Assembly (NCBI RefSeq): GCF_042477335.2
Contig: NC_091264.1
Span: 38,240,886-38,304,885, forward strand
Reading direction: 5' to 3'
Length of the DNA stretch: 64,000 nucleotides
Source of the DNA: Ovis canadensis
Taxonomy: Eukaryota > Chordata > Mammalia > Artiodactyla > Bovidae
The position numbers and the translations under genes are program-made. Below the pieces are notes generated by a model. That model saw only the letters and a program-made list of their open reading frames with translations, searched no databases and was not told where the DNA came from. The stretch's first letter is position 1. Each line of letters starts with the position of its first letter. Positions 23,346 through 32,815 of the stretch are shown piece by piece.

Positions 23346-23603
23346 TTGTCACCCTGCTTATTTAACTTATATGCAGAGTACATCATGAGAAATGCTGGGC
23401 TGGAGGAAGTACAAGCTGGAATCAAGATTGCCAGGAGAAATATCAATAACCTCAGATATGCAGATGACACCACCCTAATGGCAGAAAGTGAAGAACTAAA
23501 GAGGCTCTTGATGAAAGTGAAAGAGGAGAGTGAAAAAGTTGGCTTAAAACTCAACGTTCAGAAAACTAAGATCATGGCATCCGGTCCCATCACTTCATGG
23601 TAA
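23346..23603 (+). pseudogene. BovB reverse transcriptase fragment
   Basis: 85 codons of RT palm containing the catalytic YADD box ('LRYADDTTLMAE') and 'EKVGLKLNVQKTKIMASG'. One Glu codon of the usual 'ESEEEL' is missing. The frame ends at 'GPITSW' then TAA, where the full-length copy at 49645-53016 has GAA. Upstream residues (23109-23336) lie in another frame. It is a relic of an inactive element. Confidence 0.85.
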
Positions 23604-23753
23604 ATAGATGGGGAAACAGGGGAAACAGTGGCTGACTTTTTTTGAGGGGGGCGGGGCTCCAAAGTCACTGCAGATGGTGACTGCAGCCCTGAAATTAAAA
23701 GACGCTTACTCCTTGGAAGGAAAGTTATGACCAACCTAGATAGCATATTCAAA

Positions 23754-23996
23754 TGGAGAAGGCAATGGCAACCCACTCCAGTACTCTTGCCTGGAAAATC
23801 CCTTGGCTGGAGGAGCCTGGTAGGCTGCAATCCACGGGGTCGCTATGAGTCGGACATGACTGAGCGACTTCAGTTTCACTTTTCACTTTCATGCATTGGA
23901 GAAGGAAATGGCAACCCACTCCAGTGTTCTCACCTGGAGAATCCCAGGGATGCTGTGTATGGTGTTGCACAGAGTCGGACACGACTGAAGTAACTT

Positions 23997-24035
<39 letters not shown>
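23754..24035 (+). mobile_element. BOV-A2 SINE with (CAG)n tail nested in BovB
   Basis: A complete dimer from 'tggagaaggcaatggcaaccc' to a run of about 12-13 CAG units (23998-24035). It is flanked by the 16-bp perfect duplication AGATAGCATATTCAAA at 23738-23753 and 24036-24051. Confidence 0.95.
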
Positions 24036-24038
<3 letters not shown>

Positions 24039-24534
24039 TAGCATATTCAAAAGCAGAGACATTACTTTGCCAACAAAGGTCCATCTAGTGAAGGCTATGG
24101 TTTTTCCAGTGGTCATGTATGGATGTGAGATTTGGACTATAAAGAAAGCTGAGCACCGAAAAATTGCTGCTTTTGAACTGTGGTATTGGAGAAGACTCTT
24201 GAGAGTCCCTTGGACTGCAAGGAGATCCAACCAGTCCATCCTGACGGAGATCAGTCCTGAGTGTTCATTGGAAGGACTGATGTTGAAGCTGAAACTCCCA
24301 ATATTTTGATGCAGAGAGCTGACTCATTTGAAAAGACCCTGATGCTGGGAAAGATTGAGGGCAGGAGGAGAAGGGGACGACAGAGGATGAGGTGGTTGGA
24401 TGGCGTCACCAACTTGATGGACATGGGTTTGGGTGGACTCCGGGAGTTGGTGATGGACAGGGAGGCCTGGTGTGCTGTGTTTCATGGGGTCGCAAACAGT
24501 CGGACACAACTGAGCGACTGAACTGAACTGAACT

Positions 24535-24974
24535 GCCAACAAGAACACAGTTTGTTTGTAATCGTATCTAAACACTGATCTTCTAGACAGGGTGGGTATG
24601 TGTCTTGGCAGTTGTGAGATATTGGGTAGTCAGAATGTGGGAGCCTTCCTGAAGCCTTCAGGGCACCGGACCCTTCTCTGTGCTTTGCCTTACCTAAGAT
24701 TTTTCTGCATTAGCTTGTGATCATAGAGGCAAAGGGCTTGTTTGAGAAAAAAAAAAAAAACACAAAACTTACTTGGATTTAGAAAGAGAGTTTCTCAGTG
24801 GGTTGTTTCATTCTGAGATAAAATTTTAAAATCTCAGTGTTCTGACTTAGAAGTTAATTTCTGCATCAGTTTTGGTTACTCCAGCATGGATAAGTCTCAT
24901 TCTACACTATATATACTTATCTTTACATTATTGTTATTTCCTATCTCCTATCTTTCTAGAAAGTCTGATTTGTT
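24535..24974. other. Unassigned sequence
   Basis: Nothing recognised apart from a short A-run at about 24748-24761. Confidence 0.5.
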
Positions 24975-25125
24975 TGTTGTTGTTGGTCAGTTGCTAAGTT
25001 GTACGCAACTTTTTGTGACTGCATGGACTGCAGCATGCTAGGCGCCTTCACTCTGCCATCTCCAGGACTGTGCTCAAATTCATGTCCATTGAGTTGGTTA
25101 ACAAAGCAGGCCATCAAGTTATGCC
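24975..25125 (-). mobile_element. Old BovB 3'-end fragment
   Basis: 'gtcagttgctaagttgtacgcaac', 'catggactgcagcatgctaggc' and 'catgtccattgagttgg' are in antisense BovB 3'-end order with strong divergence from the young copies. Confidence 0.65.
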
Positions 25126-25174
25126 TCTCCTTTGCATATATTGATCCAAGATTATTTGTAGGCAGCTTTCTATT

Positions 25175-25870
25175 ACTTTAAAATTTTTGTTTTGAAATAA
25201 TTTTACACTTAGAGAAAGCTGCAAAAATAGTACAGAGTTCTTGTATACCCTCATGCTGCCTCTCTTAGTATTAACATTATAATCTTATAACCATAGGACA
25301 GTTAAGAAAAACTAGGAGAGTAACAGTGGTACGATACAAAGCTCTTAGCTTATCTACAGACCTTGTTTATGTTTCACTACCTTCCCACAATGTCCTTTTT
25401 CTCTGGTCTGGGATCCTGTCCTGGATTCCACGTTGTGTTTAGAAGTAGTCATAGTTTCTTTGTCTCCTCTGATCTATGAGAGTTCCTCAGTCTTCCTTTG
25501 TCTTCCACGAAATTGACACTTTTGAAGAGTATTGATTATTTTATAGAAGCTCCCTGAGTTTGAGTTTATGATTTACTCTTGCATAGACTGAGCTTAAATA
25601 CTTGTGGTCAGGAATACCACTGGAAGGAAGCAGTGCCCTTCCCTGTTCATCATAGGAAGGGCACAAGATATTGATGTATCTTATTATTGGTGATGCTGAC
25701 TTTGAACACTTTGTTGAAGTAATGTCTGTCAGGTTTATCCACTCTTTTCCTTTTGTAATTAATAAATAGCTTTGAGGGAGATAACTTAGGGATATTCAGA
25801 TATCTTGTCCTCATAATACAGTACTTCCTTCTATTAAATTCTATACAGGAAATCATCATTTTACCTTGAT
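25175..25870. mobile_element. Ancient L1M-type relic (3' UTR like), family uncertain
   Basis: 'aaataattttacacttagagaaagctgcaaaaatagtac', 'cttttgaagagtattga', 'caggaataccac' and 'gtaattaataaatagctttgagggagata' match the wording of a common ancient mammalian L1-class repeat. The exact subfamily and orientation cannot be settled by eye. Confidence 0.55.
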
Positions 25871-26935
25871 ACTTGGCCAAAAGGCTCAGAGAAAAGAATT
25901 TGGATCTAAAAGCCTGGACACATGGGTGCCCAAGAATTGGGTGTGTGGCTAATCATAGCAGTTGAGTCCTTCTAAATATGCCTGATCCTCAAGGCTGAAT
26001 GAGGAGAGGAAGGAGGCTGACATGTGCATTGTAGGTGTCTAAGACAGCTGCCAGATTCAGTGCCATTCACGGCAGATTTCTGGAACTTATATCATAGAGC
26101 CCCTGCTGCCACTCTTTGGGACTCTGACTGACCCCGCCTCCAAGCCATTCCACACTGGAGTTTGTGAGGATTTCAGCTCAGCATCCCCAGGGTGTTTATT
26201 TCCTAGTTTCTCAGAGGAAAGCCATCGTGTGTCTACCCTGGCCCCTCTCTCCAATCAGAAAGTCAGCTATCTCCACAGATGCCCATGTAAATCATCTTTA
26301 GTAGAACAATGAGAATCTGGGGAAAACCCCTCCTAGGGAAACGAGTGCCATTTCATTATAGGAGAGAAAAAAACAGTCCTTCAAATCTGGTTCATCTCAC
26401 AGTCTAAATGCAAGTTCTTAATTAAAAGCCAACAGAGATTTCTAAAGTTGGAGAAAAACTGGAGCAACAACTTTTAAAATTATCCTGTGGGCTTTTCTTC
26501 CTTCTTAGTCTCTTAAAGGGAAAAAGGCTAATAACCATTCAGTGGGAAATTGCTGTTCCTTCAGAACAAGGAAGTGAATGAGAATGAAAAGTGGCATCCC
26601 AGGGGGATGGGGAGTCATCCTGTAATTAGACTGGGCACCATGTCGAGAGGCAGCAAAAAATTACTGGAATGGATCAATGAGGAATTATCCTATTAGACCT
26701 TGATGCTTTATTCTAATTTCTGGTTTCTGAAGGAATAAGCAAAAGGCCATGCCTTATACTTTTGTGTTTTTCTGCAGAACCTGAAACAGTCCTAAGCATG
26801 AAGTAAGAACCAGGGGATCCATGTTTATTCACTTGAGGATTCTGTAGTTCAAAGTTTATGACATTTTTGTGAGCTGTGGTTTTTGTTTGACTGCATCAGT
26901 GCTGAATGGTGGCCACAATTATAGATTCTTTATGT
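25871..26935. other. Unassigned sequence, repeat-poor
   Basis: No transposon recognised between about 25,900 and 26,930. The interval 26390-26720 is AT-rich and repeat-free and is a candidate conserved noncoding segment only on that weak basis. Confidence 0.5.
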
Positions 26936-27134
26936 CTGAGATTTCTCTACCTTGCACTATTGGTATTTTAAGCCAGATATTTCTTTGTTGTGGGGACGAC
27001 CTTGTGCATTATAGATTTTAGCACCATTATGCACTAGAATACCAGTAGCACCTCCAACTTGTGACAATCAAATATGTCTCCAGACATTGCCACATATTCA
27101 GGGGGGAAGGAATCACTTTGATTTGAGAACCATG
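26936..27134 (-). mobile_element. MER5-type hAT-Charlie DNA transposon
   Basis: The plus strand reads 'ctctaccttgcactattgg', 'ccagatatttctttgttgtggggacgacct', 'tgtgacaatcaaa..tgtctccagacattgcc' and ends 'tttgagaaccatgg', the complement of MER5 from its CAGTGGTTCTCAA-type terminus. It is a non-autonomous fossil. Confidence 0.85.
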
Positions 27135-27249
27135 GCTTTATTTCTTTATCCCACAGTCACATGGCAAATACATGGTAGAATTGAGACCAGGGTCCAGAAA
27201 GTCTGAGCTCCAGCCTTCAGTAATTTCCATGACATAAGCCTACTCGTTG

Positions 27250-27459
27250 ACTTCCCTGGTTGCTCAGAAGGTAAAGCGTCTGCCTACAATGCGAGAGGCC
27301 TGGGTTTGATCCCCAGGTGGGGAAGATCCTCTGAAGAAGGAAATGGCAACCCACTCCAGTACTCTTGCCTGGAAAATTCCATGGGAGGAGTCTGGTAGGC
27401 TACAGTCCATGGGGTCACAAAGAGTTGGACACGACTGAGCGACTTCACTTCATCACTTC
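27250..27459 (+). mobile_element. Bov-tA SINE
   Basis: A complete sense element, 'acttccctggttgctcag' to 'gagcgacttcacttc'. It is flanked by AAGCCTACTCGTTG at 27236-27249 and AAGCCTACTCATTG at 27460-27473, a 14-bp duplication with one mismatch. Confidence 0.95.
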
Positions 27460-27473
27460 AAGCCTACTCATTG

Positions 27474-29192
27474 CATTGTCAAGGACATGGGTAAGAACTT
27501 CATGTTGGGGGCATTGATATAATCAGCCCAGATTTTTTAAAAAGTGGATTCTGCACGAGTCAGGTTAATAATGGCATGGAGGCCACCTTAAAGAATGAAG
27601 ACATTTTGTCCGTTTTGCAGGAGGACCCCCTGATCACAGAGCCATGCAGTGATCTGACTGGAGATTTGGCTTTGCCTCCTTCTGAGAACCAGCAATGGTC
27701 TGGGGCAGTTCTGAATCCGAATCTCTTTCCCTAATTTACATACCGCCTCCATTTTAGCAATACAGAAGGGAAATGAATAAAAACAATTATCCTCAAAGAC
27801 ATTCAGTCTGGTCTTGACTTGTTAAGAACGATAAAAGTCAGCAGTTAGAAGCATTTAATACAGCCGAACAAACCATAGAGTCTCAAACAGCTTCATCTGG
27901 TGCATTTCCTCTCAGTGGCAAATAAAAGGAAGACTATAATTAGGGCATGATTCTGTTCAAGCTATCCAATAAAAGCTTTTAAAAATGATTGCCCTCATAG
28001 AAAGCAATGTAAGGAACAAAGGAATCTTGCATAGCTTATTTGTCTATTAGTATTACTATGGGATAATCTCTACTTTTTGTATTTTAAATCAAAGGGAAAG
28101 AGTAAAATGCTCATGTGATTTCTTAAGTGTATTTTTGACAACACATTTAAAGTGCACTGGATTCTCTATTTTGAAAGCCAGTTCTCAGGTTTTCAATTAT
28201 CAATAAGTGCTTCTTAAACTCCATGGTATTTTCCAAGTCTGGATAGTGCACAAAGTTTGGTTGAAGTATCTGTCCCAATTACATTCTAGAAATTGAAAGT
28301 AGAGTGAGGAGAGAAATCAGTGACCTTCAGTCTTCAATGTGCACACAGATCACCTGAGGGAGCTTATTAAAGTAAGTTTCTGGCTCAGGAGGTCTGGAGT
28401 TGGGCGTGATATTCTGCATTTCTGAGAAGTTTCCAGTTGATGCTGATGTTCCTGGTCCCACAATGACATTTTGTGAAGCAAGAATCTAAGTGACAAGTTA
28501 AAGATATATAAAGTAAGCAGAGTTCCAGTTACTAAATTCAAAGTGTGGCCTCCTCTAAACTCAGAGAGCTATACTTTTCTTAAATGTGTGGTGTAGCAAC
28601 CACTGAAGATGTTTAAGTGTCTGGTACTTAAGTGCATCGCCAGTGCCGTGTGCTGTTCCTGATGCTTGCAAAATAATGTTTGCGTGTGGAGATGCGGGTA
28701 GAGATAGGCATCCACTGTTGTGCACCTCTGACAAGTGTCTAAACCGCTCAGAAGACCATTTGCCCTCCGGCACTGGTTGTTGCCCTCTGCTCCCATCCAT
28801 AACTCCCATCGTTTACTCAGGTTAAATGACTCCCAGAGACTCTTCCGACTGGGGTCTTTGACCCAACCCTGTACTAGTCATGTAGTCCCTTGAGGACACT
28901 CCCAGTCATTCTGAACCAGATGCAGCGTGAGGCAGAAATAGGAATAAGTAGAGTCCTGTTGTCCTATTTCCCATGAAAGTGTGAAGGCCTTCACTCTGCA
29001 GGTTCGTTCATGGCTGATGGGGACACTGTGTTCACTTCTCAGCTGAGCTGCTAGGTCAGTGCAAATAAATCTTTCTGCAGTGATGGAATTTTCTATTTCT
29101 CTGTCATCTAATTGTTAGCCATTAGTCACATGGGGCTCTTGAAAACTTGAAATGCAGCTTGTGTGACTGAGGAATTTAGTTTGAATTATGTT
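27474..29192. other. Unassigned sequence
   Basis: No recognised repeat or gene over 1.7 kb. Overlapping frames of 60-82 codons on both strands at 28561-28825 carry no recognisable domain. Confidence 0.5.
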
Positions 29193-29205
29193 TAAATAAA
29201 ATTTA

Positions 29206-29387
29206 GGGCTTCCCTGGTGGCTTAGCTGGTAAAGAATCTGCCTGCAATGCAGGAGACCTGGGTTCAATCCCTAGGTTGGGAAGAAGGGAATGGCTACCCA
29301 CTCCAGTATTCTGGCCTGGAAAATTCCATGGACTGTATAGTCCATGGGGCTCACAGAGTCAGACACGACTGAGTGACTTTCACTTTC
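29206..29387 (+). mobile_element. Bov-tA SINE
   Basis: Sense element starting 'gggcttccctggtggcttag'. A perfect 13-bp duplication, TAAATAAAATTTA, lies at 29193-29205 and 29388-29400. Confidence 0.95.
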
Positions 29388-29400
29388 TAAATAAAATTTA

Positions 29401-31009
29401 AAGTTAAATGCCACATGTGTCTAGTGGTTACCTATGGAACTGCACAGTTAGATGAACTTCTCAGAGATACATACACTGATAGGAAAAGAGCAGGAAGTGG
29501 TTGGATTCAACCAAGACTAGACTACTTTTGACTTGGCTTTCTAATATATCAAGGTTGTGAATTGACCTGGGGAATTGTCTTAATTTCTCTGTTCATTTTT
29601 ATACCTTTGAAACATATGAGAGACTCGGTATTTAATTTATACTTTAGAAGGATTTGTAGTTTGTTGTATAAGAGATAAGCAGAAAATTTAGAAAATGCTG
29701 TTATACAAAATGAACTTTAAAAATCATTCATAATCCCACCATCTAAAAATAACCACATTGAACACATGGTAAACATTTTCATGACTATTCTTCCAGTTCT
29801 CTGTGTGTGTATCTTACATAATGATCTATAGATAAATGTATAGATCTATAAATCTATATACAAGTAAACATTGCATAAAGGAAATATAATTTAGATACAG
29901 TATTTTTGGGAGGGGTCCTAGTGACACAGTACTGGGGAACATGAATCCCCAGATGCCACTGGAAGGGAGAGATAGGGCAATTTACTTCCTTTTCTTTTTT
30001 TTTTTTAAATGGAGCTTGTTTTGCATGTCGCATATGATCAACCGATGAAACTCTTTTGTAGGCATCAAAGAAATGGTGTCTGTGAGTGACTGATCAAAAC
30101 TCATGGGCTAACAGACGGACTGTAATCTAGAAGCCCTGGATGAGCACTTAGACATCTGAGTTGCTGTCAGTATCACTGGCAAATAACAGATGGAAATGGG
30201 GCAGAAAGTAGACCCAGCAAACTCTAGGATGAAGTCTTCATCGTGTAGTGTTAAGTACTAAACAAGATGTTCTCTAGTTAGTAGAGTTGTTTTCCTAAAT
30301 GCTCTTATGTTACTGCTTAAGCAACCCCTGCCTTTGTTCAGGGCTTTGAAAGGGAAAGAACATTCTCTTGAGGGTCAAGACAGGCATGTTCTGGGAGCTG
30401 AGTGGAAGGGAAAAGGTCCTTTGTACAATGAACTTGGAAACCTGGAATTTAAGTTTTTACTATCTGATGACATGCAAGTCATTTAAAGGAATATAGATGA
30501 CTTTTTGCAGGAAGGGGAAAGGAGGAAGTGGAGGAGAGAGGCTGCAGAGGTCAAAGTACAAATGGGAGATTCACCCAGAAAGCTTGTGCAACAGAAGCTC
30601 CCTAAATGTAGCTGTTTTTACTTTAGGTCATGTGCAGTGTTGAAAGCATGTGCAACATTAAGTGCTTAATCAATCTGAAAGCACTATCATAATAACAGCA
30701 AGCAATAGTGCTTTTATTCTCTCCTGGCTGCTTCTCCGACTCACATTGAACGACACTTAGACTTTTCCCCTTGTATTCTGTGAAAGCTTTTTATTGTCCT
30801 CCTTGCCACCTAAGCCAGAAGCACAAATAAATGTGCAAAGAACTGATGACCCCGCTTATGAATTACCAAAGGATTCTTCCTTCTTGAATTTTCTGCCCTC
30901 TTTCTGACCAAGTCCCTGCTTAATTTAAACTTACAGCTTCAGCAGTATTTTCAGTCTGGAATGCTGGCTTTGCTGTTTGGTAATATCTTGTGGAAAAACG
31001 TGGTCATTC
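29401..31009. other. Unassigned sequence
   Basis: A T-run at about 29992-30005 is the only simple feature seen. No gene recognised. Confidence 0.5.
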
Positions 31010-31245
31010 AGAACCTAGATTCTGGAGTTACACTGCTGTGTTCAAATACTGGCTCCACTGTTACTTGTATACATTTCTAAGCAGCTGTGTGTCTCAGTTT
31101 CCCTTAATGTAGCCTGGAAATAGCAATAATACTATTACCTGTTATTAGTGTCTGTCATGAACTAGAGATAGGTGTTCCAACCTCATAAAGTTGTGAAGCT
31201 GAAATTAGTCCGTCCTTGTAAAATGCTTATCACAGTGACCAATGC
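31010..31245 (+). mobile_element. MIR SINE
   Basis: 'cctagattctggagttacactgctgtgttcaaatactgg', 'agctgtgtgtctcagtttccc', 'gaaatagcaataatac' and 'catgaac..' follow MIR sense order from the 5' tRNA-like part to the tail. It is interrupted by the SINE at 31258-31641. Confidence 0.8.
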
Positions 31246-31257
31246 AGTAAACATTCT

Positions 31258-31641
31258 TTATCTTAAAAAATATATATTTGTTTATTTGTTTGGCTGTGTC
31301 GGGCCATTTTCCTTTTCCTTTTTCTAATCATTTAATTTACTTATTTACTTGTGGCTGTGCTGGGTCTTTGTTGCTGTGCTTGGGCTTTCTCTAGTTGTGG
31401 TGAGTGGGGGCTACTCTAGTTGCTGCGTGTGGGCTACTCGTTGTGGGCTCCCTCTCTTGTTGCAGAGCACGGGCCCCAGGGCTTGCAGGCTTCAGTAGCT
31501 GCAGCGACTCCTGAGCTCTAGAGCACAGGCTCAATGCTTGTGACTCCACAGCATGTGGGATCTTTCCAGATCAGGGATTGAACACGTATCTCTTGCATTG
31601 GCAGGAGGATTCTTTACCATTAAGCCACCAGGGAAGCCCAT
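31258..31641 (-). mobile_element. tRNA-Glu (CHR-type) artiodactyl SINE with doubled 3' end
   Basis: The main unit is 31329-31638 on the minus strand (head complement 'aagccaccagggaagccc', body 'gttgtgggctccctctcttg', 3' 'tggctgtgctgggtctttg'). A second short 3'-end copy ('tttggctgtgtcgggcc') with its own A/T tail lies at 31265-31312. One 12-bp duplication, AGTAAACATTCT, at 31246-31257 and 31642-31653 encloses both. Confidence 0.85.
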
Positions 31642-31653
31642 AGTAAACATTCT

Positions 31654-31924
31654 AAAGCATCTTGGCACAAAGTGCTTAAAAATGTCCAATGCACACGGGA
31701 CGTTTCACCCGTGGTAGGCTTGGTTTTCCTCGAGAAATGTTTGCCTGTCAAAGGGGAGGGGATTTTTTCCTTTAGAATGCTGCCTGCAGCTTGTGCCTGG
31801 CATGATGCATGCACTCCAGCAGCTAAGATCTAAACAACACAGTAGAAAAGACTAGTCTTTGAACTAGAGCAGAACTGTAACTCTATTAATTTTAACACAT
31901 ATATTTCAAGGCTTATAAGAAGAG
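31654..31924. other. Unassigned sequence
   Basis: Short spacer; nothing recognised. The 64-codon minus-strand frame ending here is partly SINE-derived. Confidence 0.5.
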
Positions 31925-32106
31925 ATGAAGGGCCCTGAGTTTAGAGTCAGATAGACTTGGTCTAGATTTCAGCTTTATCATTCACCAGCTGTGTGACCTT
32001 GGACAAGTTACTTAACATCTCTATCTTCGGGCATCTTATTTGTGCACTGAATACATTTCTTCCAACCTCACAGAGTTGTTAAGAATCAGAAATCAGAGAA
32101 TCCTGG
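31925..32106 (+). mobile_element. MIR SINE
   Basis: 'tttagagtcagatagacttgg', 'caccagctgtgtgaccttggacaagttacttaac' and 'acctcacagagttgttaag' are in sense MIR order. Confidence 0.85.
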
Positions 32107-32116
32107 TAAAGTACAC

Positions 32117-32210
32117 TTTTTTTTTAATTTTTATTTTTACTTTATTTTGCTTTACAATACTGTATTGGTTTTGCCATATATTGACATGAATCAGTCACGG
32201 GTGTACATGA
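32117..32210 (-). mobile_element. 94-bp L1 3' stub with target duplication
   Basis: A T-rich start is followed by 'ttacaatactgtattggttttgcc' and 'gacatgaatcagtcacgggtg', the extreme 3' end of a ruminant L1 in antisense. A perfect 10-bp duplication, TAAAGTACAC, lies at 32107-32116 and 32211-32220. Confidence 0.9.
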
Positions 32211-32220
32211 TAAAGTACAC

Positions 32221-32454
32221 ATTTATAGTGACCTGCACATAACATATTCTCAAGTGTCTATTAGTAAAGGTTGCACACTTTGTCATTTTTTTTTCCTCAA
32301 GAAAAATTAGGTAGCTAAGCTCAGAAATAACTTTTTCTCTGAAGAACATTCATTTATAGTTTGAATGACACCTACCAAAATCAGATTCCAAACTGGTACC
32401 CCCTGCTGCAATATTCAATACTGGGCATACAGTAGGGGCTTGATTTTAAAAAGG
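32221..32454. other. Unassigned sequence
   Basis: Nothing recognised. Confidence 0.5.
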
Positions 32455-32465
32455 TATGTATACAT

Positions 32466-32512
<47 letters not shown>

Positions 32513-32522
32513 GTGTGTGTGC
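32466..32522. repeat. (AT)n-(TATG)n-(TG)n microsatellite
   Basis: An uninterrupted AT alternation of about 17 units is followed by three ATGT-type units and a short TG run. It is likely length-polymorphic. Confidence 0.9.
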
Positions 32523-32554
32523 ACGCAAATATATGATTGTATAACACACATATG

Positions 32555-32815
32555 CCTCACTTACATAGCACTTACTCTGTGTCAGATATAGTTCTAAGTG
32601 CTTAAAATATTAATTCATTTAATTTTTATATTAACTTCTATGATGTAGTGCTATTATTATCATTGCCATTTTACAGATAGAAACCTGAGGCAGAGAGAGG
32701 TCAAGTAACTTTTCAGGATCTCAGAGCTACTAGGCAGAGAAGCTGGGATTTGCACTCAGGGGTCTAAGGGACTCAGGAATTTGTGCTCCGACCCACTGCA
32801 TTGTGCTACCTGTAA
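32555..32815 (-). mobile_element. MIR SINE, nearly complete
   Basis: The plus strand shows 'agcacttactctgtgtcagatatagttctaagtgctt', 'cattttacagatagaaacctgaggcagagagaggtcaagtaac', 'gctgggatttgcactcagg' and 'cactgcattgtgctacc', a full antisense MIR. Confidence 0.9.

Larger units (their letters stand above)
23150..24534 (+). mobile_element. BovB LINE, 5'-truncated
   Basis: Plus-strand BovB starting inside RT motif A ('attgaccgtgccaaagcctttgac') and ending in the ACTGAACTGAACTG tail. Frame pieces are 23109-23336, 23346-23603 ('RNINNLRYADDTTLMAESEEL', YADD intact) and 24067-24521. A BOV-A2 splits it at 23754-24035. A GAA-to-TAA change ends one piece at about 23601. The copy is inactive. Confidence 0.93.
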
